A stretch of 64,000 nucleotides of DNA from Aurantiochytrium sp. KH105 (GCA_003116975.1 BGKB01000082.1:194275-258274); one strand, 5' to 3'. Positions 28,093 to 39,100 are shown, numbered from the stretch's first letter. Numbers and translations: made by a program. Notes: generated by a model from the sequence alone, not told the origin.

Positions 28093-31027
28093 ATGGACGC
28101 CATGACCCGGAATGGCTTTTGCACCCTCTACGGTCTTAAAAACCCAGCAGCAGGGCCCGGCCGCTCGGGTCCGGGAGATGGGCGCGGCCCCCCGTGCGCG
28201 GAGAGATCCGCGCTGTCCCCCAGCCGGTGGAGCGTGCCTGTCACTAATGTAGATCTTTTTGCGTTGCGGAGGGTGGTGTGGAACCGCAGCGCCGAACAGC
28301 GGGCGGGCGTGCGCAGCTTGCTGCGGGGCAAATCTCGGTTTGAGCTCCCCACAGCGTCCCGCACGGTGTCGACGTGCGCGCGCGTTCGTTCGAGCCGGTC
28401 GCGCGGCCGGCGGCGGCGGCGTCGGCCGCAACCGGTTGCGGGGTGCGCTAAAGCGCGGTTGCGGGCGGCGCGCGCAAGTGAAGTATGCGCGCGCGCAAGT
28501 GGCGTATCCGCGGCGGGCGGCGGGGCGGCGACAGCGCGGCGGCCAGGTAGTCGGCGCGGCGGCCAGGCAGTCAGTGCGGGGGGTCGCGTTCGACGGCGCG
28601 CGCGGCGGCGGCGGGGCCCGCGGGAGGAACGCTGCCGCCGCGAGAGAACGCCTGCTGCTGCTTTCTTTTCAAGTTTCCCCGCCACCTGCTGCTGCGCGTC
28701 CAACCCACGCCCACGCCCAAGCCCAAGCTCGAGTCAAGTTCACCGCGACCACACGATCCTCGCTCTCTCCGCCCCCCCCCCCCCGCCCCTCCCCCTGCAG
28801 CGAAGCGAAGCCGCCCCGGTGGATGCGAACGCGTGGATGGACGGTGCTGACCTCGCGTTCCAAAGGCCGGCAGCGCAGGCGGACCCAGCCAGGGTGCGCA
28901 ACGCATTTTGCGAGGCGGGGGCTCGCTCCTCGCTCCCTGCGCGCGGCGGCGGAGCTCGCAGAGCAGAGCGGAGCGGAGCGCGAGGCGACGCGCGAGGCGA
29001 GGCGAGGCGGGCGGGCGAGCGAGCGAGGGAGGAGCAGCGGCCGCGGCCGAGGAGCGGCGCCAGGCCGGCGGAGGAAAGCGGCAGCGGCCAGCAGGCCAGC
29101 CAGGTGAAAAAAAGCCGCGCAGAGCGAGCAGAGCAGAGCAGGGCAGAGCAAAGCAAAGCAAAGCAAATCCGAGCTCGGCGAGGCGCCAGACCCCGCTCGG
29201 CGGCGACTCCGACGCGGAGGAGAGGAGAGGAGAGGAGGAGGCGCGGCGCGCGAGGGCGCGGCGCGCGAGGGCGAGCAGGTGCAAAGCAGGGCAGAGCAGA
29301 GCGCGCGGGCGAGCGCGGCGGGAGGCCCGGCGAGGCCCGGCGAGGCAGAACAGAACCGAGCCGAGGCAGGCGAGGAGGGCCCTCGCCGCGCATCGTCGCC
29401 GCCGCCGCGCATCGCTCCGGCGGGCCTCGCCCCAGTCTCGCCCGCGAGGCGCCGCGTGGCGCCGCGTGGCGCGGCGTCGACCGCGCGCAGAGCAGAGCGG
29501 AGCGCAGCGGAGCGCAGCGGAGCGCAGCGCAGCGCAGCGCAGCGGCGCCGAGCGCGGGGCCAGGCGCGGTTCCGAGCCCCGATCCGCCGCTGCACAAGGC
29601 CGGCCAGCCAGGCCCGCGCGTTGCCGCTCCGCAACGCCGCGCCTCGCGCCGGCCAGCCGCGCAGACCCGGAGCGAGGGAGGCCGCGCGCGACCGCCCGAT
29701 CCCGCCGGCAGCGCGTCGCTGTGCACCGCGAGGGAGAGGCGCAGGCAGCGCAGCGCAGCGTGCGTGGCACGGCGCTGCAGAGCAGAGCAGAGCAGAGCGG
29801 TAGCGGCCGAGGCGAAGCAGAGCAAAGCAAAGCAAAGGAGGTCGGCAAAGCCAGGAAGGGAAGGACTAGCTAGCTCCCACCTGGGCGCGTCTGGGTGTCC
29901 GCGGCGGGGTCCCCGCGCGCGCACTGCGGAGCGAGATCGTCGCGCGAGATTGTTTGGTTGGTTTTTTGGCGGGGGAGAGCCAAGCGAAGCGAAGCAAATC
30001 GAGAAACGAACACCCGGACGAGAGAGCGCCTAGCAGAGCAGAGCAGAGCAGAGCAGAGCAGACGGAGGTCGAGGAGCAGGTGCAAGGGAGCGAGCGGTGT
30101 GCAGCTCAGCTTCGCGAGCTAGCTTGGTAACGAGGTGTGCAGCTTCAAGCCCGCCCGCGACCGAGGAGCGCCCGCCGGCCGGCGCGGCTCGGCTCGCTAG
30201 CTAGCTCGCTAGCTGGCCGGCGGGCGACCGAGACCGAGACCGAGACCGAGAGCACGCGCCCTCGCTCCTCGGTTTAGTCTCGCGCACCTGTGCGTCTGTT
30301 TGTCTGTGTGCGTGCTCGTGCTTCCTCTCGTCTCTTCCTCCTTTCGTCCCTCTCCTATCTTTCTTCCTGCCCTCTTTACTCGCGGTACTTGCGCCGCGGC
30401 AGAGCAGGGAGAAAGCGAGCCGGACCGCGCGCGCGCGAAGAGTCGCCAGTCGGACCACTTCGCCTCGAAGCCAGCCCGGCGAGCGGAAGCGCGCGAGAGC
30501 GAGAGCGGGAGCGGTCGTGCAGGCATCTATCCATCAATCCACCCAACCGTCCAAGGCAGGCGAGCCAGCCAGTCAGCCAGCCAGCCAGCCAGCCGGTCGA
30601 CCGGCTCGCGCGACGAGCTCGAGGTCAATCAATCGATTCGGTCGATCCGCTTTGCGAGATTGGTGAAAGATAAGTGAGACAGAAACGGACGAAAGAGGAG
30701 AGCTTAGGACAAGAATAAGGGTCCTTGGGCCGAAAGAGAGAAAGAGAGAGAGAGAGAGAGAGATTGACGGAGGGAGCTTGGTCTTTCTTTCTCCATTCAC
30801 TCGCTCGTCTTGACCCAAGGCACTTGACCTGCACCCAAATTGCTTGTCTGCCCACACACACACGCACACGCACACGCGACCTTGGCCTTGTCCCGGGGGT
30901 GAAGGGTAAGGAAGAAGTGAAAAATCAATATCCCAAGCAACCAAGGAAAGGCAAAAAGGCACGCACGCAAGCACGCACGCTCGCCTGCGCGAAAAGGAAA
31001 AAAGTGCACCAAACACAGTACGCGACA
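28093..31027. promoter_or_regulatory. GC-rich repeat block and presumed upstream region of the Myb gene
   Basis: Nearly 3 kb with extreme GC content and short purine-rich repeats. Two forward GCGCAAGTG elements lie at 28472-28480 and 28493-28501 in the same bipartite context seen at housekeeping promoters. A C13 run is at 28772-28784. AGAGC/AAAGC-type tracts occupy 29121-29166, 29487-29545, 29778-29836 and 30032-30061. Nested inverted repeats lie at 30160-30273. (AG)n and (CACACG)n tracts are near 30733-30762 and 30856-30876. Long ORFs on both strands (up to about 640 codons) consist of Arg/Ala/Ser/Pro-rich sequence and I do not regard them as genes. The promoter assignment is tentative. Confidence 0.45.
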
Positions 31028-31279
31028 ATGTTCCTCGAAGACGGAACACGGAAAGGCATCGTTCTCATGCGGCGCGAAAGCGCAGGCTCAGAACGAGGTG
31101 GCGCAACGGCAGCGTCGCTCGCGCCATGGGCGCGAGACCAGCCCGACAATGTCGCGCATCTTCAAAGCGCGCACGCGCACATCCACCCGCAACACCTGGC
31201 GTCCGCACATTCATATCGCCCCCATCTATCGCGTTACGAGGTTTCAGAGCATCATGATCACCTCCACCACCACCACCAC

Positions 31280-31310
<31 letters not shown>

Positions 31311-31682
31311 CGCAACACGTTTACCAACACCATGGTCACGAGGGCTACGAGATGCCCCAACCGGAGCCGCGAGCCGGCGAACACCCCAAAGGCGGCGCTT
31401 CATACATGTACGGCGATGAACTCTTTGACTACGCAGAAATCGGCGGCGAAGCGACGGGCCCTCCGCCGCCCCCGCCGCCCACCGCGTCAGCCAGAGTCCT
31501 GCCGCCGCCAACGGCCGCCAGTCGGCCCGGAGAAGAGGCGAGCTTTTACTATCGCCCTCCGCCCACTCCCCCGTCCCCAAACGCAGCTCATCCGCTCGCC
31601 TTCTCCCGCTACGAAGGAGATCTCGACCACCACAGTCTTCAGGTTCCTCGACTCGAACAACGGCGCTACTCCTCGCAGCATC

Positions 31683-31717
<35 letters not shown>

Positions 31718-33133
31718 CCGCCCCAAGAACAGCCACAAGATACGACGCCTAGCGGCAACCATGCCTCGCTCGCCCGAGGCCATACTGCCGCCGAAGACAA
31801 CCAGAACGAACCTCAACGAGGCAACCAGCACCACCCCAGGCACTCTTCCCATCATCCCGTCCGTCATGACGACCCCACCTCGAGGCCGGACGCCAGCGAC
31901 ACGATGAAGCGCGAGCACCAAGCACGCTCCCACGGGGGAGTCATGACTCGACGTTCGTCGCTCATGGTGTCCCCTCACGCGCGTGGAGAAAACGGGTACG
32001 CGCACCAGCACTCAAGTCCGCACAGTAGAACACCGGGGACAAATGCGGGCGCCCTCGATCCCCTGGCAAGCACGCAGAGCGAGGGCGCAGGGCGCGCCTC
32101 AATCAAGCGCTCGCGCGCTGAGTTCGACGAAGCCTCGGAACCCCCTGGGTCCCCGCAGAGTGCAAAGTCGGCACCCAACTCGTACGCCAAGAAACGCCGC
32201 CGCCGCTGGCTCAACTTTGAAGACGAGCTCTTGCGCGACAGCGTCCAGTCGTACCTGGATACGCAAGCCCCGCACCACGAAAGCAGCAAAATTAAGATTC
32301 CCTGGAACAAGATCGCGCAGCTCATTCCCAATCGCAACGCAAAGCAGTGCCGCGACCGCTGGCAGGCCATGCGTGGCCCGCACAGCAAACGCGAGTGGTC
32401 GATGGAAGATGACCTCTGCTTGCTGCAGCTGCAAAAGCGCTTCAGCAACCGATGGGTGCGCATCGCTGCTGCCTTTCCTGACCGCAACGACAACATGGTC
32501 AAATCCCGCTTCCGCGTGCTCAGCAAGCTCAAAATCACGCCCGAGCACCTCATTGCCCAGATCGATCGCTGTAATGCTTCAAAGCAGGCGCGGAAAGCCG
32601 TGGTCGACGACGGTCGGGGCAGCATGCCCAAGCCAAGTATCCAGGAATTTGATGGCCACGCTCCGTCTCACGTACTTGGGGGTGCGCATCATCATCATCA
32701 GCAGCAGCAGCTCGCACATCTTCCTTACGGCCACACGAGGGCGAACGCTTTGCCGCTTGCGCCCTCTGTGTCCACATCCTCTTCATCGTCCGCATCATCG
32801 TCGGCGTCTGCGGCATCTGCGGGGCCTTCCTATGTTGACCATGCCAGGGACGCCTCTGCTCCTTCTTCTTCTTCTTCTTCCTCTTCTCCCGCGAGGACGA
32901 CGACGAGGACGATGATGATGCCGATGACGACGCCGCCACCTCCTGCGGTTCTTGCCCAGCAGCGTCAATATCTCGCATCCTCGACAGCGGGACCTCCACC
33001 GCCCCCGCCCACCGCAGCGTCGGCGGCGGTGGCGATGCGCATGCCAATGCGTATGCCAAGAAGGAGGAGCACGGCGCAGTCGTCGCAGCGCGAGCCCGAT
33101 TTGGCAGAGTGGTGTTCCATGCTGCTCGATTGA
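31028..33133 (+). CDS. Two-repeat Myb (R2R3-type) transcription factor with low-complexity arms
   Basis: A 701-residue putative DNA-binding protein. Two SANT/Myb repeats are visible. The first is at about residues 387-445 (RRWLNFEDELL...WNKIAQLIPNRNAKQCRDRW) and carries an extra loop between helices 1 and 2. The second is at about 454-507 (KREWSMEDDLCLLQLQKRFSNRWVRIAAAFPDRNDNMVKSRF). The KQCRDRW and MVKSRF helices are the expected recognition helices. Flanks are low complexity: poly-His and poly-Gly (about 78-97), poly-Pro, poly-Gln from CAG codons (about 219-230), and Ser- and Pro-rich C-terminal tracts. A nuclear regulator is inferred; targets are unknown. The ATG at 31028 is used because the frame upstream is leader-like and starts with a non-ATG codon. 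Confidence 0.88.
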
Positions 33134-35635
33134 CTGACAGACGTGCCGTGTTGCTCTTCTTTCTCACAATCTAGACCTCTGACCCAAGCGAGCAAGACTC
33201 TAAACGATCCTGATGAAAGGGCAGGGTTGGCAGGGCGACACCAAAATATGGGATCCCGTGTTCACGTGATGGTGTCTTGTCCATGAAGGCGGGCAGGTCA
33301 ATCGATCGTGGTCGCCCACCTGCTTGTGAGAAAAACATGACGAGACGATAGTTCGGTAGTAAAAAACATACTCGCATACAAAAACGCAATTTTGAACTGC
33401 TCTGGAATAACAGGTTGTCGTGTGCATTGCGAATTGAATCGCAAGCTGCTGCTGCTGCTGCTGCCAAGCCTATTTGCCGCCAAGTTTCTGAGAGATCGAC
33501 TGCCTCAGGAGAGCGGACAAAACATTCGTCAGACAGACAGATCTCCATTATCTGGCGCTCATTCTTCACAGAAAAAATAGGTCTGCCTACGCAAGACACA
33601 AGGACGAAGGGCAAGTTCAAGAAAGAAGAATATCAAGAAATCAGGAACAAATAGATGGCAATCTGTATTCATTGAATTTGTAGTGTTCATTCATGTGAGA
33701 ATTGATTGGGTCGTACGGTTAGTCAAACACATTCGCAAAGATAAAATAACACTCGACAAACCCAATAACTCTCGCGTCCATCCATCCTCCTCCACCCATC
33801 CATCCATCACTCGACAATTTTCATTGATTGTCGCAAGTATGACACGTCTTCGCTCGGTAGAGCCAATCACGATCAGTGCATTCCTTGCATCATTATTGCT
33901 TCCCCAGACCTGCCTGTCCGAAGCCGTGGGTTACGACTTAGCCAGTGAGCTTGACAAACAAGGGAGCGTACACGGTGGCGGCATTGGCATTTCTTTATAC
34001 CTGCCTGCCATTGCTTTCCTTTCTCTCTCTCTCTCTCTCCTCTAGCTCCAGCGCCTCCTCGTCCTCCTCGCCATCTTTCGTCGATGGACATCACTCTGTC
34101 CCTCATCGCGCCGAAGCGCACGTACCGCTCGAGCGCGCGGGCTGCTGCGTCTGCATCCTGTGTCGACGGATGGTCGCTCCACGCTCACGCGAAGATGTAT
34201 GTTTGGGTAGGTCTCCGAGGGTTGGAGAACTGCTGCTCCTCCGGCGAGGCTCGATCGACAGCGAAGAAGAAGATCAAGATGGATGCAGGATCGAGAGCCT
34301 CGGAGCCATCAATCTCAAAAAGTCCCCGCATTCCCCTGTTCTTTAACGTTCTTCACCAGTCGAAACAAGGGTATCGGGCGATATCGTTGGACGAAATGGG
34401 CGCAGCCGTTCGAATCGCTGCACGAAATGATGCAAGCAATTGAAGGTTGTCTCAATCTTGGCCCTAACAGTAAGGTCACGTTTTTCTGACGATGACGGTC
34501 TCTCAAGATCATAAAGTCCACGCGATAGCATGCAAGTAACTTGGTCCTCCATAATGCTTATGCGCCTAATCGAATCGTTGATGCCCGTCATGATGAGCTT
34601 GCTATCGCCTTTTAAAACCAGGTGGAAAACTGCTATAACATCCACGCACGCACAGTGTGAATTAGACTTTGCGTCATTAAGCGCCAATGCGAATGTCTCA
34701 CAAGATTCCAAAGTCTTTGGCTCATTGCACGAACAAATAAACAAGCAAACAAACAAACCCTTTGCACAAAACTACCTTGCAAAGCAAGAGAACGAGCAAC
34801 GCACACACCTTGCGTGCAGTGCCCATGCGCACCGTTGCGCGAGAGAGCTCGCTTATGACATAAAGCTGTCGAACTCTGCGAGCTCGAATTTATTCTTGAC
34901 AACATACATCTTGCGCAAAACATTTCGCTACACCAAGTCGGGACTCCGCGCCGCATACTTTTCCCTCTTTCATCCCCCTTCCCCCCCTTCCCCCAGACCT
35001 CTCCTTCCCTTCCCTTTCCGCCGCTTGCCATCGTTCGCCGCACCCCTGCTGTGCGTGCGTACTACGATAGTATACCATGGTATCATCGTGCGCAGCTCAC
35101 GCAGCTCTGCGGGGTCGCTCGTTCTTTGTGCCAGCGCAGCGGCCCCCGATGCGAACTATGCTCCGCTGCCGGCGCAGCTCCCGCGGGCGGGGCGGGTTTC
35201 CTTCCCTCATGGCGCCCAGCACGCGCGGCACGAAGCGCGCGCAGCCCAAGACTTTGTGCCGCAGGCCGAGACCCACGTGCGAAAAATCGTCCCAGCGCAG
35301 GCACAGTGGGCTATACGCGGGAAGGCGCGGCGCGCACACAGTGGGTTTTACAGTTAGGCCACTCGGGCGCGGCGGATACTCGACTGGCGGGCTGGACACA
35401 AACACAGAGAGAGAGAGTGAAAGGAAAGAAGAAGGACGAAGGAAGAACCCAGAGGATACGGCTGCGCGCGAAAGCAAACCCGCCTCGGACGCGCAAACTC
35501 GCAACTCGAAGGCCCTCGCGCGCACCGGTCGCTTGGATACCTGACGCGGACGGAGCGAGGAAACTCGTAGGAGAAACAGCCGAAGAAGAAGAACAAGGAG
35601 AAGGAGCAGGAGGAGAAGAGAGCGCGTGCAGGAAG
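33134..35635. other. AT-richer intergenic region between Myb and aromatic amino acid hydroxylase genes
   Basis: 2.5 kb with lower GC than its surroundings from 33.1 to about 35.0 kb. It contains a weak spliced-gene candidate (33839-34443, listed separately), CTG repeats near 33447-33463, a (CT)n tract at about 34021-34044 and an imperfect palindrome around 35067-35089. No RNA gene was recognised. The last 600 bases are GC-rich leader for the hydroxylase. Confidence 0.5.
33839..34443 (+). other. Weak candidate two-exon gene (hypothetical secreted peptide)
   Basis: An ATG at 33839 opens a 35-codon segment resembling a signal peptide (ITISAFLASLLLPQTCLSEA). It ends at CCA|GTGAGC, a good splice donor at 33944/33945. 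A pyrimidine tract (CT)n ending CTCTAG at 34045 is a good acceptor. Joining them keeps an open frame to a stop at about 34443. The predicted product has no recognisable domain and is Ser/Ala/Arg-rich, so this may be chance. Transcript evidence would decide. Confidence 0.22.
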
Positions 35636-37060
35636 ATGCTCATGCTGCGAGGACTCGGGAGCCGCGCGGCGAAGCCGAGAAAGGTCGTCGCGGCCACGGG
35701 GACGGCCACGAGGACGGCGGGAAACGCACGAGGATTCGCGTGGAAGGCCGAGGAACAGCGACAGGCGCAGGAAGAGGCGCAGGCAGAGGCCGCGGCCAGA
35801 GGCACCGCGTCGACCACCATGCTCGACGACGACGGTACTAGAACCAGCCTCAACCTGCGCGTCAAGCACCAGAGCGGCGCGCTCGAGACCGTGCTGCGGC
35901 TCTTCTGGAAGTACGACCTGAATCTCACGCGCATCGAGTCGCGACCCTCCATGTTCGACTCGAGCAAGTTCGAAATCGATATTGACTTCCAGGGCTCTGC
36001 CGACAACGAGGCCGTGAGCGCCATCATGAACAAGCTCCAGGAAACGTGCGAGGACGTCCGCCTCAGCGACCCCGTCGAGGTGCCCTGGTTCCCGACAAAG
36101 ATTAGCGACCTCGACTTTTTCTCGCAAAAGACGCTCGACGCCGGCGCCGATCTCGAATCCGATCACCCGGGCTTTTCCGACAAGGTCTACCGCGAGCGAC
36201 GCGAGATGATCGTAGCCAACGCGGGCACCTACCGCTACGGCCAAGAGATCCCTCGCGTCGACTACAGCGAAGATGAAATCAAGACTTGGGGCACCGTGTA
36301 CAGGCGGCTCAAGGAGTATTTTCCCGCGTATGCGTGCCAAGAGTACATCGACGTCATCGACAGCCTCGAGCGGGAGGTCGGCTATGGCGAAGACAACATT
36401 CCGCAGCAGCAGGACGTGTCTGAATTCCTCAAGGCATCCACTGGCTTCCAGCTTCGACCTGTGGCAGGACTGCTCTCGGCGCGCGACTTTCTCAACGCGC
36501 TTGCCTTCAAGACCTTCTTCTCCACCCAGTACATTCGTCACCATTCCATGCCTCTCTATACGCCCGAGCCGGATGTCGTGCACGAGCTCATGGGCCACGC
36601 CCCGTTGCTCGCCAACCCCGACTTTGCCGAGCTCAGTCAGACGTACGGCATTGCATCGCTTGGCGCGAGTGATCGTGACATTACGCGCCTCGCCACATGC
36701 TATTGGTTCACCATTGAGTTTGGGCTCTACCGCCAGGGCGAGGATGTCAAGGCATACGGCGCTGGTCTCTTGTCCTCCTTTGGCGAGCTCGAGTACGCCT
36801 GCGGGCCCAAGCAGCCCGGTGACGAGGCCCCAGAATTGCTTCCGTGGGACCCTGCCGTTGCGGCCGATACGGAATACCCGATCACCACGTACCAGCCCAA
36901 GTACTTTGTGGCCGATTCGCTTCAAGACGCGACGGACCGGCTCAAGGATTTTGGAGAGCGCCAAATCGTGCGTCCCTTCCGGGTGTCCTACATTCCCGAG
37001 GAGAAGCGCGTACAATGCGACCGCAACGTCAGCCGCGTGCGCTACAACCCCGACGTTTAA
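35636..37060 (+). CDS. PAH: Aromatic amino acid hydroxylase with N-terminal ACT domain (phenylalanine hydroxylase type)
   Basis: A 474-residue pterin-dependent, non-haem-iron hydroxylase converting phenylalanine to tyrosine (a tyrosine or tryptophan substrate is possible). An ACT regulatory domain (about residues 68-140, SLNLRVKHQSGALETVLRLFW) precedes the catalytic domain (about 165-474). The iron ligands are visible as HELMGH (His 316 and 321) and the Glu of FTIEFGLY (361), with exactly the spacing of the animal enzymes. The segment before the ACT domain (about 60 residues) is rich in Arg, Ala and Thr and poor in acidic residues at its start, resembling an organellar presequence. The C-terminal tetramerisation helix is short or absent. 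The ATG at 35636 is the first plausible in-frame start; the open frame upstream is leader. The gene converges on prefoldin 2. Confidence 0.94.
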   Translation: MLMLRGLGSRAAKPRKVVAATGTATRTAGNARGFAWKAEEQRQAQEEAQAEAAARGTASTTMLDDDGTRTSLNLRVKHQSGALETVLRLFWKYDLNLTRIESRPSMFDSSKFEIDIDFQGSADNEAVSAIMNKLQETCEDVRLSDPVEVPWFPTKISDLDFFSQKTLDAGADLESDHPGFSDKVYRERREMIVANAGTYRYGQEIPRVDYSEDEIKTWGTVYRRLKEYFPAYACQEYIDVIDSLEREVGYGEDNIPQQQDVSEFLKASTGFQLRPVAGLLSARDFLNALAFKTFFSTQYIRHHSMPLYTPEPDVVHELMGHAPLLANPDFAELSQTYGIASLGASDRDITRLATCYWFTIEFGLYRQGEDVKAYGAGLLSSFGELEYACGPKQPGDEAPELLPWDPAVAADTEYPITTYQPKYFVADSLQDATDRLKDFGERQIVRPFRVSYIPEEKRVQCDRNVSRVRYNPDV

Positions 37061-38183
37061 AATGATCATAAATGTCTCCGAGAATTTGACAGTAAAAAGC
37101 ATACAATTGACCTTTGTGTGCTATCACGAACATCCGATAGATTCCATAAGATGAATGCAACTTTCGCCGAAATTGAGCAGTAAAAGTCACTGAAAGTTGG
37201 GCTTTCCTGGCTAGCTGCACGTCCTAAACTTGGGGCTCGGTCGTTTTTGCTTGCGGCACTTGTCCAACTTGGGGATCAGTCTTTCTTGCTTGCGGCACTT
37301 GTTCATCTTGAGGGTCGGTCTTACTTGCTTGCACCACTTGAATAATTCGAGGGTCGGTGCTCGTTGGCTTACAGCACGTATCAGCCTTTAAAGCCGCTGG
37401 CAGATCGGATGTTCTTCTGATTGACCACGATCATCAACCTATTGGAGCACAATAAGGATGTAGACCTTCTCAAAGACCTAATGTCTGGCGGGAACTTGCT
37501 CTACGAGAGACAGATTACCGATGATAAATATCGAAGGGGCACGATGCGAGAACGACGCATCGAAACGCGCCATGGGAACGCGCCCGAAAGAATATCAGTA
37601 CAATCATAGACCTACTTGGTAAAGTTGGACCAGGGTCGCGACCTTGAACACTGAGCCGAATCGACCTGGCGGCGACTACATTCGATGCCAGAAGCCGGCA
37701 GAACCGAAACGTACACCAAAAATTCTGAAGCTGACTACGAGCAGCAGCCTTCCATCTACTTTCCCGTTTCGTGCTGGCCACGAAGCGAAATTTCTTTTGC
37801 GAATAGTGAAATCAAGTTCTTCTTTCTATTCTTTTTGTTCTCTGAGGAATTGCCGTCTTCCTTACATCATCAAGTACGAGCACAAAATTGAAATAAAGCA
37901 AAGCACATCGTTTTCTTTTGTCTCTGATAAGATATCACAAAAAGTCTAGCCACCTGCAGACTGATCACATGGCAAGCCTCGGGTCGCCACCACGTTCTTC
38001 TGGCCTCAACCGCTTCCATGGCACCCGCTTTCGAAGAACGATCGGGTGAAGAAGCGAATAGAGGATCTCTTTTCTAAGTGAAATGTGTTCAGAAGAGTCT
38101 CTTCTCAGATAAAGTGGCCAACAGAGGTTTTCCTTTTTGCTGTTTTTTTTTTCGTTGAAGCTATTCCTCGATCAGTAGGCTTC
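37061..38183. other. AT-richer convergent spacer with a 39-bp tandem repeat
   Basis: 1.1 kb between the convergent hydroxylase and prefoldin genes. It holds the 39-bp repeat array (listed separately). Several short ORFs around 37420-37950 have mixed, protein-like composition but no recognised domain. They could be remnants of a mobile element, but there is no terminal repeat or polymerase motif to support that. Confidence 0.5.
37229..37384. repeat. 39-bp tandem repeat, four units
   Basis: Units begin at 37229, 37268, 37307 and 37346, each 39 bases. The first two are nearly identical (starting CTTGGGG and containing TTGCTTGCGGCACTTG). The third and fourth drift progressively. The unit is a multiple of three and open in one plus-strand frame for almost three units before a TAA. 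Confidence 0.9.
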
Positions 38184-38501
38184 TTAGCTCCCGCGCGTCT
38201 TGGCAGCGACAGCCTTGACCTCCTTCTCGATCTCCAACGACCGGTTGGTATCGAGCTCGATCTGCTTCTGGATACGCTCCATGTTGCCGCGCACGCTCAT
38301 GAGAGCCTCGTCGCGCGTCTTCTCGACGAGCACATCGCCCACGAGCCGGTAGCACTGCCTCTCGCCGCTCAGCTCGTCGAGCACTTCGGCGGCCACGATA
38401 TGCTCGCGCTCCTCGGCCTCCAACTGCGCGACGCGATTCCTCAGCATCTGCGCCTCGTTGGCGAGCTTTTCGAACTCGGCGCGCACTGCGTTCGGGTCCA
38501 T
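38184..38501 (-). CDS. PFDN2: Prefoldin subunit 2
   Basis: A 105-residue beta-type prefoldin subunit, the usual length. It forms two long helices with the diagnostic central hairpin CYRLVGDVLVEKT (beta-strands of the hexamer barrel). Prefoldin delivers nascent actin and tubulin to the cytosolic chaperonin CCT. The start ATG at 38501 (MDPNAVRAEFEKL) matches the family; the longer frame upstream is leader. The neighbouring sequence upstream on the plus strand (38502-38869) has no clear gene. Confidence 0.94.
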   Translation of the reverse strand: MDPNAVRAEFEKLANEAQMLRNRVAQLEAEEREHIVAAEVLDELSGERQCYRLVGDVLVEKTRDEALMSVRGNMERIQKQIELDTNRSLEIEKEVKAVAAKTRGS

Positions 38502-38869
38502 CTTGCCGCGCTCCGCCGCGCTTCTCCGCCGCTCCGCTCCGCGCTCCACGCTGCCCTCGCTCGCGCACGGACGGCGTCGCTCTTCTCCTGCCCGCTTCTT
38601 GCGCGTCTGCTGGACGTTGCGGACGATCCCTGCTGGACCTTGTGGAACGTCTGGAGCTGAGCGAATCTGCGCAACGTCATTTGCAAACGGCGAGAGGCCT
38701 TCGATAAAGATCCGCACAATCAGTCAATCAATCTCTGATCTTGCCACGACGCCATTCCTCGAGCGAGCTCATGGCACGATAGCCATCATCTCTCCACCCA
38801 CCCGGGCGCGCATGTCACCTCGTCAGAAGCGGTACGCCTGCTCGTGGACCTGGCGGCTCGGGTCGTGGA

Positions 38870-39100
38870 ATGAGGGCTGCGCACAAGGACGTGGAGGCGA
38901 GGCTCGAGGCGGAGATGCGCCGGCGCGTCGAAAAGGAGACGGCGCTGCTGCGCAGGAGCTCCGCGGAGGCCGCAACGAGCGCGAGGAAGGTCGCGAGAGA
39001 CACAGCGGACGGTCTTCGGGCGATGGCTATTGCAAAGGACGCCCTGGCCAAGCTGGAGAGCGGGCTTTCCGAGCCTCGCGCCAGTCTTCTCGACTCTTGA
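38870..39100 (+). CDS. Small helical hypothetical protein
   Basis: A 76-residue ORF from an ATG. It is rich in Ala, Arg, Glu and Lys with heptad-like spacing, predicted to be almost entirely helical (for example KDVEARLEAEMRRRVEKETA). No family is recognised. It begins about 370 bases from the prefoldin start on the opposite strand, so it could share that promoter. Alternatively it could be the last exon of a spliced gene or a chance ORF. Confidence 0.3.
   Translation: MRAAHKDVEARLEAEMRRRVEKETALLRRSSAEAATSARKVARDTADGLRAMAIAKDALAKLESGLSEPRASLLDS

Noticed and set aside
28093-30033. 646-codon plus-strand ORF and several 390-425-codon minus-strand ORFs
   Set aside because: Overlapping long frames on both strands in extreme-GC repeat DNA are expected when stop codons are scarce; composition is Arg/Ala/Ser/Pro with repeat-encoded runs.
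37421-37949. Short mixed-composition ORFs as possible mobile-element remnants
   Set aside because: No reverse transcriptase, integrase or transposase motif, no terminal repeats and no target-site duplication visible.
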